64,000 nt of DNA from Herbidospora mongoliensis (lineage in GTDB: Bacteria; Actinomycetota; Actinomycetes; Streptosporangiales; Streptosporangiaceae): contig NZ_BBXD01000010.1 in NCBI RefSeq assembly GCF_001570545.1, positions 599,230 to 663,229 on the forward strand. Direction: 5' to 3'. Below the pieces are notes generated by a model. That model searched no databases. It was not told the DNA's origin and worked only from the letters and a program-made list of their open reading frames with translations. Numbering within the stretch: position 1 is the first letter of the stretch; each line of letters starts with the position of its first letter. Shown here piece after piece: positions 19,313-27,043 of the stretch. A program made the translations under genes and the position numbers.

Positions 19313-20425
19313 ATGAGTTCCCGTCCGGTGCCGCTCATTCCCCCTCGGCTCCGCGCGATTTTGGTGCGGGTCCCGTTTCTGGTGCCGATCGTCCGGTTCG
19401 TAAGGAAGAGTTCGTCGAAAGATAGCCATCTGCTGATCGCCCTGGTCGTCGTGAGCCTGCTCATCGGAGTGCTCGGCGTCCAGGTCTCGACGCGTTGGTT
19501 CTCGCCGTCGCTGCTCATCCTGGTGACTCTCGCCGGCGGGCTCCAGCTGCGTCTGCGCAGCCTGGCGGCCCTGCTGGTCGCCGTCGCCGCGTCGGTCACC
19601 TATCTGGGGATCACCTACGGGGCCCGGCAGGTCGGGCCCGGCTATCTGCTGACCATGGGCTTCACGGTCGTGCTCGCCTGGCTGATGGCGCGCACCCGGG
19701 GCACGCTCGGCGTGCAGGGGCTGCGCGGCGACGCGATGCTGCTGGAACTGCGCGACCGGCTGAAGAAACAGAGTGAGCTGCCCTCCTTCCCGAAGGCGTG
19801 GGGCGGCAAGGTCGTGCTCAAACAGGCCGGCGGGTCGTCGTTCGGCGGCGACTTCGTGGTCTCCATGCGCGAGGGGACACGGGTCGAGCTCGCCGTGGTC
19901 GACGTCTCGGGCAAGGGCATCGACGCGGGCACCCGAGCCCTTCTTCTCTCCGGCACGTTCGGCGGCCTCCTCGGCTCGGTGACCGACTTCCTCGGGGCGT
20001 GCAACGCCTACCTGCGGCGTCAGCGCGAGGGCGAGGGGTTCGTCACGGCCGTCCACCTGAGCCTCGACCTGGCCACCGGCGCTTATGAGATCACCTCCGC
20101 GGGCCACCCGCCCGTCGTGAAGTTCGACTCCGGCACCGGCACCTGGCGGGTCTCGGCCGCCAAGGGTGTCGTGCTCGGGGTGGTGCCCGATCTGGCCTGC
20201 GAGCCTGACCGGGGCACCCTGCGCAAGGGCGACGCCCTGATGCTCTACACCGACGGGCTGATCGAGCAGCCGGGGCGCGACATCGACGCCGGCCTCGACA
20301 AGCTGCTCGGCGAGGCCGAACGGCTGCTGCCCGGCGGGTTCTCCAAGAGCGCCCGCCAGCTCGTGACCGCGATGTCGTCGGGTCACAACGACGACTGCGC
20401 CCTCGTTCTCATCTGGCGACCGTGA
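19313..20425 (+). CDS. Membrane-bound SpoIIE-type PP2C phosphatase
   Basis: A 370-residue protein. Several hydrophobic segments between about residues 40 and 126 form a membrane domain; a SpoIIE/PP2C phosphatase domain follows from about 155. Metal-site motifs: SSFGGDF, VVDVSGKGIDAG, ITSAGHPP, LMLYTDGLIE and GHNDDCALV near the end. It lacks a GAF, PAS or HATPase domain. Such enzymes usually dephosphorylate anti-anti-sigma STAS proteins, but none is encoded nearby. It ends before a large hairpin facing the response regulator gene. Confidence 0.88.
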   Translation: MSSRPVPLIPPRLRAILVRVPFLVPIVRFVRKSSSKDSHLLIALVVVSLLIGVLGVQVSTRWFSPSLLILVTLAGGLQLRLRSLAALLVAVAASVTYLGITYGARQVGPGYLLTMGFTVVLAWLMARTRGTLGVQGLRGDAMLLELRDRLKKQSELPSFPKAWGGKVVLKQAGGSSFGGDFVVSMREGTRVELAVVDVSGKGIDAGTRALLLSGTFGGLLGSVTDFLGACNAYLRRQREGEGFVTAVHLSLDLATGAYEITSAGHPPVVKFDSGTGTWRVSAAKGVVLGVVPDLACEPDRGTLRKGDALMLYTDGLIEQPGRDIDAGLDKLLGEAERLLPGGFSKSARQLVTAMSSGHNDDCALVLIWRP

Positions 20426-20545
20426 CTTTCATCATGGCTTTCTGTGTATAGACAGTCACTGGCCGTGCTTGACGGCAATTGAGACTCTTGATCCGGTCGC
20501 CGGCGGTACGGGGGTGTCGCCGGAGTGCGGCCCCATTCAGGGTCC

Positions 20546-20591
20546 CCGGGCCTCCTCAGGTTGGCGGCGCGGCTCACCTGCGGAGGCCCGG
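20546..20591. terminator. Large bidirectional hairpin terminator
   Basis: The 16-nt arms CCGGGCCTCCTCAGGT (20546-20561) and ACCTGCGGAGGCCCGG (20576-20591) pair with one mismatch around a 14-nt loop. It sits 4 nt beyond the stop of the minus-strand regulator gene and between two convergent genes. Confidence 0.75.
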
Positions 20592-20595
20592 CCCC

Positions 20596-21201
20596 TTATA
20601 ACCAGCCTGAGTCGCTGGCGATCCGGACCGCGTCGACCCGGTTCCTCGCTCCGGTCTTGCACATGATGCGAGACAGATGGTTGCGGACGGTCCCCACCGA
20701 CAGATAGAGCTCGTCGGCGATCTCCTTCGACCGCGCCCCCTGCGCGGCGATGCGCAGCACGTCGAGCTCGCGCCGGGTCAGCGGGTTCTCCGCCGTCTGG
20801 AGCGCGGCCACGGCCAGGTCGGAGTCGATCGCCCGGCGCCCCGCCGCGATCAGCCGGATGCCCTCGGCCAGCTTCTCGGGCCCGGCCTCGGTGCCCATGA
20901 AGCCCAGCGCCTTGGCCGCGAACGCCCGGCGCACCTGCCCAGGGTTGGCCTGAGAGGAAAGGATCATCACCCGGCACGCGGGCATCTTCTCGAGGAGGCG
21001 GGTCGCGGCCGTGAGACCGCCCATGGCGGGCAGGTCGATGTTGATCACAGCAGTGTCGGGCCGGAGCCGGAGCGCGGCCGGGATGGCGTCCTCCCCCGAG
21101 GCCACCCCCGCCACGACTTCGAGATCGCTCTCCCCGTTGAGGGACGCGACCAGGCCATGCCGGACGAAAGGAAGGTGCTCGGCCACCAAGATCCTGATCA
21201 T
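20596..21201 (-). CDS. Orphan LuxR-type response regulator with degenerate receiver
   Basis: A 201-residue NarL/FixJ-type regulator. The C-terminal LuxR helix-turn-helix is clear (LTRRELDVLRIAAQG, SVGTVRNHLSRIM). The N-terminal receiver domain keeps an Asp in INIDLPAMGG, but the acidic pocket reads AEH instead of two Asp/Glu, and the conserved Lys of the GYLLK region is missing (GFMGTEAG). Phosphorylation is therefore doubtful. No histidine kinase is adjacent. ATG 21201 is preferred because GGGGG precedes it; ATG 21216 is the upstream alternative. Confidence 0.87.
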   Translation of the reverse strand: MIRILVAEHLPFVRHGLVASLNGESDLEVVAGVASGEDAIPAALRLRPDTAVINIDLPAMGGLTAATRLLEKMPACRVMILSSQANPGQVRRAFAAKALGFMGTEAGPEKLAEGIRLIAAGRRAIDSDLAVAALQTAENPLTRRELDVLRIAAQGARSKEIADELYLSVGTVRNHLSRIMCKTGARNRVDAVRIASDSGWL

Positions 21202-21387
21202 GAGCCCCCATTTCATACCTCAGGGTGATCGGCCAGACGCACAGTGTCATTGAAGTCTCTACGTTCGGCAAACCGACCGCAAGTTGCCAGGGAGAAATAC
21301 CCGCGAATGTGGACACGACTGGACGCCGGACGGCGTGGGCTACTCTCAAGGCGAGACTGATTTTCCGCCTGCCGGGGGTATGCGCCG

Positions 21388-22689
21388 ATGAGCTGGCAGT
21401 TCGTTGCCGGGTTCGTGATCCTGTTCGTCGGCCTGTTGGTGTCGATCGCCCTCCACGAGATCGGCCACCTCGTGCCGGCCAAGATCTTCGGTGTGCGCGT
21501 CACCCAATACATGGTGGGCTTCGGGTCCACCATGTGGTCGCGCAGGCGCGGCGAGACCGAATACGGCATCAAGTGGATCCCGATGGGCGGCTACATCCGC
21601 ATGATCGGGATGCTGCCGCCACGCCCGAGCGACGACCCGAACAAACTGCGGTCGATCTCCACCGGGCCGTGGCAGGGCCTCATCGAGAACGCCCGCCAGG
21701 TCGCAGGCGAGGAGATCAAGCCCGGCGACGAGAGCCGGGTCTTCTACCGCAAGCCGTGGTGGCAGAAGGTCATCATCATGTCCGGCGGGCCGTTCATGAA
21801 CTTCGTGCTGGCCTTCGTGCTGTTCGCGATCGTCATGATGGGCTTCGGCGTGACCGTGCTGAAGCCGACCGTCAACGGCGTCAGCCCGTGTGTGGTCCCG
21901 GCCTCCCAGGCCAACCGCGACTGCAAGCCGACCGACCCGAAGACGCCCGCCCTCGCGGCCGGGCTGCAGAAGGGCGACAAGTTCGTCTCCATCGACGGCA
22001 AGCCGGTGCCCACGTGGGAAGCCGCGACGGCGACCATCCGGGCGCACGGCGCGGGGCCGGTCCCCATCGTCATCGAGCGGGGCGGCGAGCAGCAGACCGT
22101 GACCGTGAACCTGATCGCCACCGAGCGGCCCGACCTGGAAGACCCCAGCAAGGTCGTCCAGAACGTCGGCTTCCTCGGGGTCGAGCCGACCCAGGTGATC
22201 GAGCGCCAGGGCCCGGGTTACGTCGCCGCCGAGATGTGGGACATGACCACCCGGACCGCCGTGTCGATGGTCGACATCCCGTCCAAGATGGTCGGCGTCT
22301 GGCACGCCGCCTTCTCCGGCGAGGAGCGCGACCGCAACGGGCCGATCGGCATCGTCGGCGCGGGACGGCTCGGCGGCGAGATCGCCGCCTCGGCCGCGCC
22401 GCTCGAGAACAAGATCGTCATCTTCATCAACCTGCTGGCCGGGCTGAACCTGGCGATCGGCATCTTCAACCTGGTCCCGCTGCTGCCGCTCGACGGCGGC
22501 CACATCGCGGGCGGCCTGTGGGAGGGCCTGAAGCGCGGCTTCGCCCGCCTCACCCGGCGGCCCGCGCCCGGCTACGTCGACGTGGCCAAGGCGCTGCCGC
22601 TGACCTACGCGATGGCGGTGGTGCTGCTCTTCATGGGCGGCCTGCTGATCTTCGCCGACATCGTCAACCCCATCAGGCTGAGCGGCTAG
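21388..22689 (+). CDS. rseP: Site-2 intramembrane zinc protease (RseP/M50)
   Basis: A 433-residue intramembrane protease that performs the second cut in regulated proteolysis of anti-sigma factors. The active site HEIGH (23-27) lies in the first membrane helix; the third zinc ligand is in NLVPLLPLDGGH, with Asp near 369, in a later helix. A PDZ domain lies between (around 180-260). Normal length. In many actinomycetes this gene sits between dxr and ispG, but neither is here. It could process anti-sigma factors encoded elsewhere. Confidence 0.94.
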   Translation: MSWQFVAGFVILFVGLLVSIALHEIGHLVPAKIFGVRVTQYMVGFGSTMWSRRRGETEYGIKWIPMGGYIRMIGMLPPRPSDDPNKLRSISTGPWQGLIENARQVAGEEIKPGDESRVFYRKPWWQKVIIMSGGPFMNFVLAFVLFAIVMMGFGVTVLKPTVNGVSPCVVPASQANRDCKPTDPKTPALAAGLQKGDKFVSIDGKPVPTWEAATATIRAHGAGPVPIVIERGGEQQTVTVNLIATERPDLEDPSKVVQNVGFLGVEPTQVIERQGPGYVAAEMWDMTTRTAVSMVDIPSKMVGVWHAAFSGEERDRNGPIGIVGAGRLGGEIAASAAPLENKIVIFINLLAGLNLAIGIFNLVPLLPLDGGHIAGGLWEGLKRGFARLTRRPAPGYVDVAKALPLTYAMAVVLLFMGGLLIFADIVNPIRLSG

Positions 22690-23190
22690 CTACTCGCCGG
22701 TCGCGCCGTCGATCCGCTCGCGGAGCAGGTCGGCGTGGCCGTTGTGGCGGGCGTACTCCTCGAGCATGTGGGCGAGGATCCACCGGTGCGACATGAGCTC
22801 GCCGGCGCGGTTGGGCTTCTTCATGAGGGCGCCGAGGTCGGTCTCCGCGCTGATCTTGCGGGCGGTCTCGATCTCCGTCCGCCAGGTGGCGAAGACCTCT
22901 TCCACCGGGGCGGAGTCGAGGGCGTCGAAGTCGTCGTCGGGGTGCTCGTCGGTGAAGAAGATCGGCGGCAGGTCCTCGCCGTTGAGACGGATGCGGAACC
23001 ACGCCCGCTCCACGTCGGCCATGTGCCTGACCAGGCCGAGCAGCGACAGCGACGAGGGCTCGACGCCCCGCAGGCGCAGTTGCTCGCCGGTGAGGCCCTC
23101 GCACTTCCAGGCCAGGGTGTCGCGCTGGTAGTCGAGGAAGCCGATCAGGGTGGCGCGCTCGTCGCCGGCGAGGGGAGGGTCGATTCTCAT
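22690..23190 (-). CDS. DinB-family (DUF664) protein
   Basis: A 166-residue four-helix DinB-fold protein. Likely metal ligands are His in LLGLVRHMADVE near residue 56 and the two His in LEEYARHNGHADLL near 148-151. Family members include mycothiol-dependent transferases and metal-binding proteins of unknown substrate. The stop abuts the rseP stop (22689/22690, convergent). Divergent from the YjbR gene with 17 nt between starts. Confidence 0.86.
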   Translation of the reverse strand: MRIDPPLAGDERATLIGFLDYQRDTLAWKCEGLTGEQLRLRGVEPSSLSLLGLVRHMADVERAWFRIRLNGEDLPPIFFTDEHPDDDFDALDSAPVEEVFATWRTEIETARKISAETDLGALMKKPNRAGELMSHRWILAHMLEEYARHNGHADLLRERIDGATGE

Positions 23191-23207
23191 GCGGTTATGG
23201 TGCCACC

Positions 23208-23555
23208 ATGGAGCAGTTGGAGCGATTGCGCGCCATTTGCCTGGCGCTGCCGGAAGCGACCGAACGCCTCAGCCACGGTGAGCCGACATGGTTCGTCCGG
23301 GGCAAGAAGACCTTCGTGACCTTCGCCGACCACCACCACGTCGACCGGCTGGCCTTCTGGTGCGCGGCGGCGCCCGGGGTGCAGGCCGAGCTGGTGGAGA
23401 CCGAGCCCGACCGGTTCTTCCGGCCGCCCTACGTGGGGCATCGGGGGTGGCTGGGGGTCTATCTGGACGTCCCCGTCGACTGGGACGAGATCGGGCGGAT
23501 CGTGGCCGACGCGTTCCGGCAGGTGGCGCCGAAGTCGCTCGCGGCCCAGGTATAG
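23208..23555 (+). CDS. MmcQ/YjbR family protein
   Basis: A 115-residue protein with the YjbR (DUF419) pattern: N-terminal LPEATERLSHGEPTWFVRGKK and the RGWLGVYLD block. The fold is a double-wing DNA-binding-like domain, but the function is not established. -10-like TATGGT at 23196-23201 ends 6 nt before the ATG, indicating a leaderless transcript. Confidence 0.86.
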   Translation: MEQLERLRAICLALPEATERLSHGEPTWFVRGKKTFVTFADHHHVDRLAFWCAAAPGVQAELVETEPDRFFRPPYVGHRGWLGVYLDVPVDWDEIGRIVADAFRQVAPKSLAAQV

Positions 23556-23602
23556 AGGGTCTCTCGCCCTCCGGATTACCGATCACCGGGAACAAGACCG
23601 TT

Positions 23603-24385
23603 ATGACACTTGACGGGAAAGTCGCGATCGTCGCCGGAGCGAGCCGGGGCATCGGTGCGGTGACCGCGCGGGCCCTGGCCCGTGCCGGGGCCGCCGTCGT
23701 CCTCGCGGCCCGTGATTCCACCGCCATCGAGGCCGTCGCGGCCGACATCCGGACCTTCGGCGGGCGGGCGATGGCCGTGCCCACCGACGTGGGCGACTCC
23801 GACTCGGCGGAGCGGCTCGTCGCCCTGACCCTGGAGAAGTTCGGGCGGCTCGACGCGGCGTTCAACAACGCCACCGACGGGCCGGTGCCCGCGCCGCTGG
23901 CCGAGATCGACCCGCTCGACTTCGACCTCGGCATCCGGACCAACGTCCGGGGGACCTTCCTCGGGATGAAGTTCCAGATCCCGGCGATGCTCGCGTCCGG
24001 GGGCGGGTCGATCGTGAACATGGCGTCGGTGGCGGGCGTGCAGGGCACCGCGAACCTCGCCGGTTACGTCGCGGCGAAGGCCGGGATCATCGGGCTGACC
24101 AAGGTGGCCGCGCTCGACTACGCCGACCAGGGGATCAGGGCGAACGTGCTGGCCCCCGGGCCGATCCTGACCTACCACCTGGAGGCTGCGGGGGAGGACG
24201 TCCAGCGCAAGGCCGGGAACGCCACCCCGATGCGCCGGGTCGGGCTGCCCGAGGAGGTCGCGGCGACGGTGATCTGGCTGTTCTCCGACCAGTCGTCGTA
24301 CATCACCGGGGTGACGCTGCCCGTCGACGGCGGGCTCGGGGCCGGGAACAAGCCGCCGCAGATGATGAAGATGTCGGCGTCATGA
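23603..24385 (+). CDS. SDR-family oxidoreductase (FabG-like)
   Basis: A 260-residue classical short-chain dehydrogenase. The cofactor motif GASRGIG is at 12-18, the catalytic set is Ser142, Tyr155 and Lys159 (YVAAK), and the C-terminal VTLPVDGGLGAG block is typical. The usual NNAG reads NNAT. The frame is open further upstream, overlapping YjbR, but homology begins at ATG 23603. Substrate unknown. The 3 prime end overlaps the convergent CHAT gene by 6 nt. Confidence 0.9.
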   Translation: MTLDGKVAIVAGASRGIGAVTARALARAGAAVVLAARDSTAIEAVAADIRTFGGRAMAVPTDVGDSDSAERLVALTLEKFGRLDAAFNNATDGPVPAPLAEIDPLDFDLGIRTNVRGTFLGMKFQIPAMLASGGGSIVNMASVAGVQGTANLAGYVAAKAGIIGLTKVAALDYADQGIRANVLAPGPILTYHLEAAGEDVQRKAGNATPMRRVGLPEEVAATVIWLFSDQSSYITGVTLPVDGGLGAGNKPPQMMKMSAS

Positions 24386-26926
24386 GGCGCCGATCGCCGA
24401 GAACGACCAGCCGGTCGCCGGGTCGGCCGACCGCCGGGCGTCCCTGAGGGCCTCGGCGCAGGTCAGCCCGGCGCGCAGGCCGTCGTGCAGGGCGACCATG
24501 AACGGGACCACCGCCGCGTCGTTGACGGGGACCACGCTGGCCACCAGCCCGGCGGTGCCGAGCGGCAGCAGGGCGGCGGCCAGGCCCAGCAGCTCGTCGG
24601 CTCCGGCGGGCGCGAGCCGCCCGCCCTCGCAGCTCGACAGGATCATCCGGTACGGCGCCGCCCGCAGCCCCTCCACGTCGTGGACGGTCAGTGGCCCGTC
24701 GTCCATGCGCAGGGCCGAGAACATGGGGCTGTCGTCGCGGAAGGTGCCGTGGGCGGCGATGTGGGCCAGCCGTGAACCGTCGAGCGCGGCCAGCACGGCC
24801 CCGGCGGTGGCGGCGCCGTCGGCCAGCACGGTCGCGGCGCCGTAGTCGCGGGCCAGGAGGGGCACCTCGGCGCCGCCCGAGACCAGGCCGGGCCCCCTGA
24901 CCAGCACGACGTCGCCGCCGGGCGGGGTGATGCGGCGGGCCCGCAGCCACGCCCCCGCCGACGGGGAGGTGCCGACCGCCCGGTCGCGCAGGGACGGCAG
25001 GGCCGCCCAGGGCACGCCGTGCAGACGGCCGGGCGGGACCACGGTGACCTGCCCGTCTCCCAGGTGGCCGAGGGCCCGGCCGAACAGGACGGTCTCCAGC
25101 CGGCGGGCCCCGGCCGCGACGATCGGCAGCCAGTCGGCCGAGCCCCGGTGGGCCAGCCGCCGCAGCGCCGCCCGCAGCCGCTCGGCCTCCAGGGCGGCGT
25201 CGGCCGCCGAACCGGCCGGGAACCGGCGGACCCGGCCGCCGCCGCAGACGATCGCGTGCAGCATCCCGTCGACCGGCACGATCGCGACCAGCCGGTCGTC
25301 GCCCAGGGCCGTCAGGAGGGCGGCCACGTCGAGGCGGTCGCCGTTGAAGGTGCCGCGCAGGCGCAGCGTGTGGGCGCGGATGCGGCGTTCGAGCCGCCGC
25401 TGCTCGCGGTCGAGCGCCGGTTGGGGAGACCCGGCCGCGCGGGCCGCCTCGGCCCGGCTGCCGATCTCGCGGAACGCGGTCAGGTCGCGGGACAGCTCGG
25501 GGTCGGCGGGCGGGCGGGCCGGTGGCACGGCCAGCGCGGTCGCCCGCCACCGGTCGCTCCAGCGCAGCAGCTCACGCGGGGAGGTCGCGGCCCGCTGGGC
25601 GAGCGTGGCCAGCTCGGCGCCCTGCACGGTGGCGCGTGCCCGCAGTTCGGCGGCGCCCAGGGTCATGCGGTGCTCGTCGAGGACGTCGAGCCCTTTGCGG
25701 CAGGCGTCGAGGGTCAGGCGGCGGTCGCCGGTCGCGGCGGCGAACAGGGCCAGCGCGGTCCAGCCGTCGGCGCGGGCCTGGGCGGGCCCCCGGCGGCGGG
25801 CCTCGGCGGCGGCCCCCAGCTGCAGGCGGGCGGCGGAGAGGTTCCCGCGCGCCAGGGCGATCCGCCCGGCCAGCAGGCGGGCCTGCGCCGCCTCGGGGGA
25901 GCGGAGTTCCGCCAGCCGGTCGGCCAGCGCGGGCGCGTCGCGCGCGGTGTGGTCACCGGCCGCGTATCGGGCATGGAGCAGGACCAGCCGGGCGTGGGTG
26001 TGCCACCAGCCCCGGCGCTGCCGGGCGAACACCCGGGCCGCCGCCGTGGCGTGCCCGACGGCCAGGCCCGGATCTCCCGCGGCGACGGCCGCGCGGGCGG
26101 CCACCAGGCGCAGTTCGGCCGCCCGGGTGGCCTGGCCGGTCAGGGCGGCCTGCGCCTCGTCCAGGGCGTCGCGGGCCAGCCCTGCGGAGAGCAGCACCCC
26201 GCACCGCTGGATGGTGAGCATGACGGCCGGGGTGCCGAGGGTCTCGTAGAGGTGGGCGGCCTCGTCGAAGTGGCGCAGCGCCGCCGGGGCGTCACCGGCC
26301 CGCCAGGCCACCAGACCGCGGTTCTCGACCGCTTTGGCCTTGTCGTGGTCTTGGGTGGTGCGGGCCCACAGCTCGTCGGCCGCCGTGAAGTCGGCCCCCG
26401 CCCGGTCGGCGGCGCCCACCGCCAGGTGCACGGTGGCGCGCAGGGTGAGGGCGCGGGCCGTCCAGATGACGTCGTTCTCCCTTCTCAGTACGGGGAGCGC
26501 ACGACGTACATCGGAGAGAGAGCCCTCGTGGTCACCGACCACCCAGCGCACGTAGGCGCGGCGGAACAGCACCCGCGCGGCCGTGCCGCCCTCGCTGAGC
26601 GCGACGGCGCGCTCCAGCGCGGCGAGCCCCCGCCGGGTGTGACCGGCGTGGACGAGCGCCGCGCCCAGAGTGGCCAGGACATCGGCCTCCCTGTCAGCGG
26701 AATCGGCCAGCGAGACAGCCTTCCTGAGGTGCTTCAGGGCGGCCGTGAGTCGGCCGAAGTCGCGCTCCCAGATGCCGATGACCTGGTGCGCGATGGAGGC
26801 CTCAGACCTGGTGGGACGGCCGTCGAGTAGGGCCCGCGCGCCTGCGAGGGCGTCGGCGGGGCGAGCGAAGACGAGGGGGAGCAGGTCCCCCGGAATGCCT
26901 CTAAAAGGTGACCTTCCCCCCGGCAC
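24380..26926 (-). CDS. TPR-CHAT caspase-like protease
   Basis: An 848-residue protein. Residues from about 40 to 450 are helical repeats of TPR character (for example ALKHLRKAVSLADSADREA, AALRHFDEAAHLYETLG). The C-terminal 280 residues are a CHAT caspase-like protease domain with catalytic His726 in HIAAHGTF and Cys766 in ILSSCEGG, 40 residues apart. CHAT proteins are cysteine peptidases held inactive until the TPR part senses a partner. The gene is divergent from an S8 protease and sigma factor gene. GTG start with a leaderless promoter. No signal peptide: cytoplasmic. Confidence 0.92.
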   Translation of the reverse strand: MPGGRSPFRGIPGDLLPLVFARPADALAGARALLDGRPTRSEASIAHQVIGIWERDFGRLTAALKHLRKAVSLADSADREADVLATLGAALVHAGHTRRGLAALERAVALSEGGTAARVLFRRAYVRWVVGDHEGSLSDVRRALPVLRRENDVIWTARALTLRATVHLAVGAADRAGADFTAADELWARTTQDHDKAKAVENRGLVAWRAGDAPAALRHFDEAAHLYETLGTPAVMLTIQRCGVLLSAGLARDALDEAQAALTGQATRAAELRLVAARAAVAAGDPGLAVGHATAAARVFARQRRGWWHTHARLVLLHARYAAGDHTARDAPALADRLAELRSPEAAQARLLAGRIALARGNLSAARLQLGAAAEARRRGPAQARADGWTALALFAAATGDRRLTLDACRKGLDVLDEHRMTLGAAELRARATVQGAELATLAQRAATSPRELLRWSDRWRATALAVPPARPPADPELSRDLTAFREIGSRAEAARAAGSPQPALDREQRRLERRIRAHTLRLRGTFNGDRLDVAALLTALGDDRLVAIVPVDGMLHAIVCGGGRVRRFPAGSAADAALEAERLRAALRRLAHRGSADWLPIVAAGARRLETVLFGRALGHLGDGQVTVVPPGRLHGVPWAALPSLRDRAVGTSPSAGAWLRARRITPPGGDVVLVRGPGLVSGGAEVPLLARDYGAATVLADGAATAGAVLAALDGSRLAHIAAHGTFRDDSPMFSALRMDDGPLTVHDVEGLRAAPYRMILSSCEGGRLAPAGADELLGLAAALLPLGTAGLVASVVPVNDAAVVPFMVALHDGLRAGLTCAEALRDARRSADPATGWSFSAIGAS

Positions 26927-26932
26927 AGATCG

Positions 26933-26961
26933 ATGTTAGACGTTGGGGTACGAGGCGTAAA
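26933..26961 (-). promoter_or_regulatory. Leaderless promoter of the CHAT gene
   Basis: On the minus strand TTTACG (26956-26961), a 17-nt spacer, TAACAT (26933-26938), then 6 nt to the GTG at 26926. Spacing and sequence fit a vegetative promoter whose transcript begins at the start codon. It lies in the 117-bp divergent region shared with the S8 protease gene. Confidence 0.6.
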
Positions 26962-27043
26962 CGCTTGGTGATCATGCTGTATCAGCGGCTGGGAATTCGG
27001 CTCCACTCCACGAAGGAACCCCTCCGATCAAAGGAACCGCGAG

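Noticed and set aside
20546..20591. Insertion-sequence terminal repeat
   Set aside because: The arms are only 46 bp apart with no transposase or target duplication; a terminator explains them.
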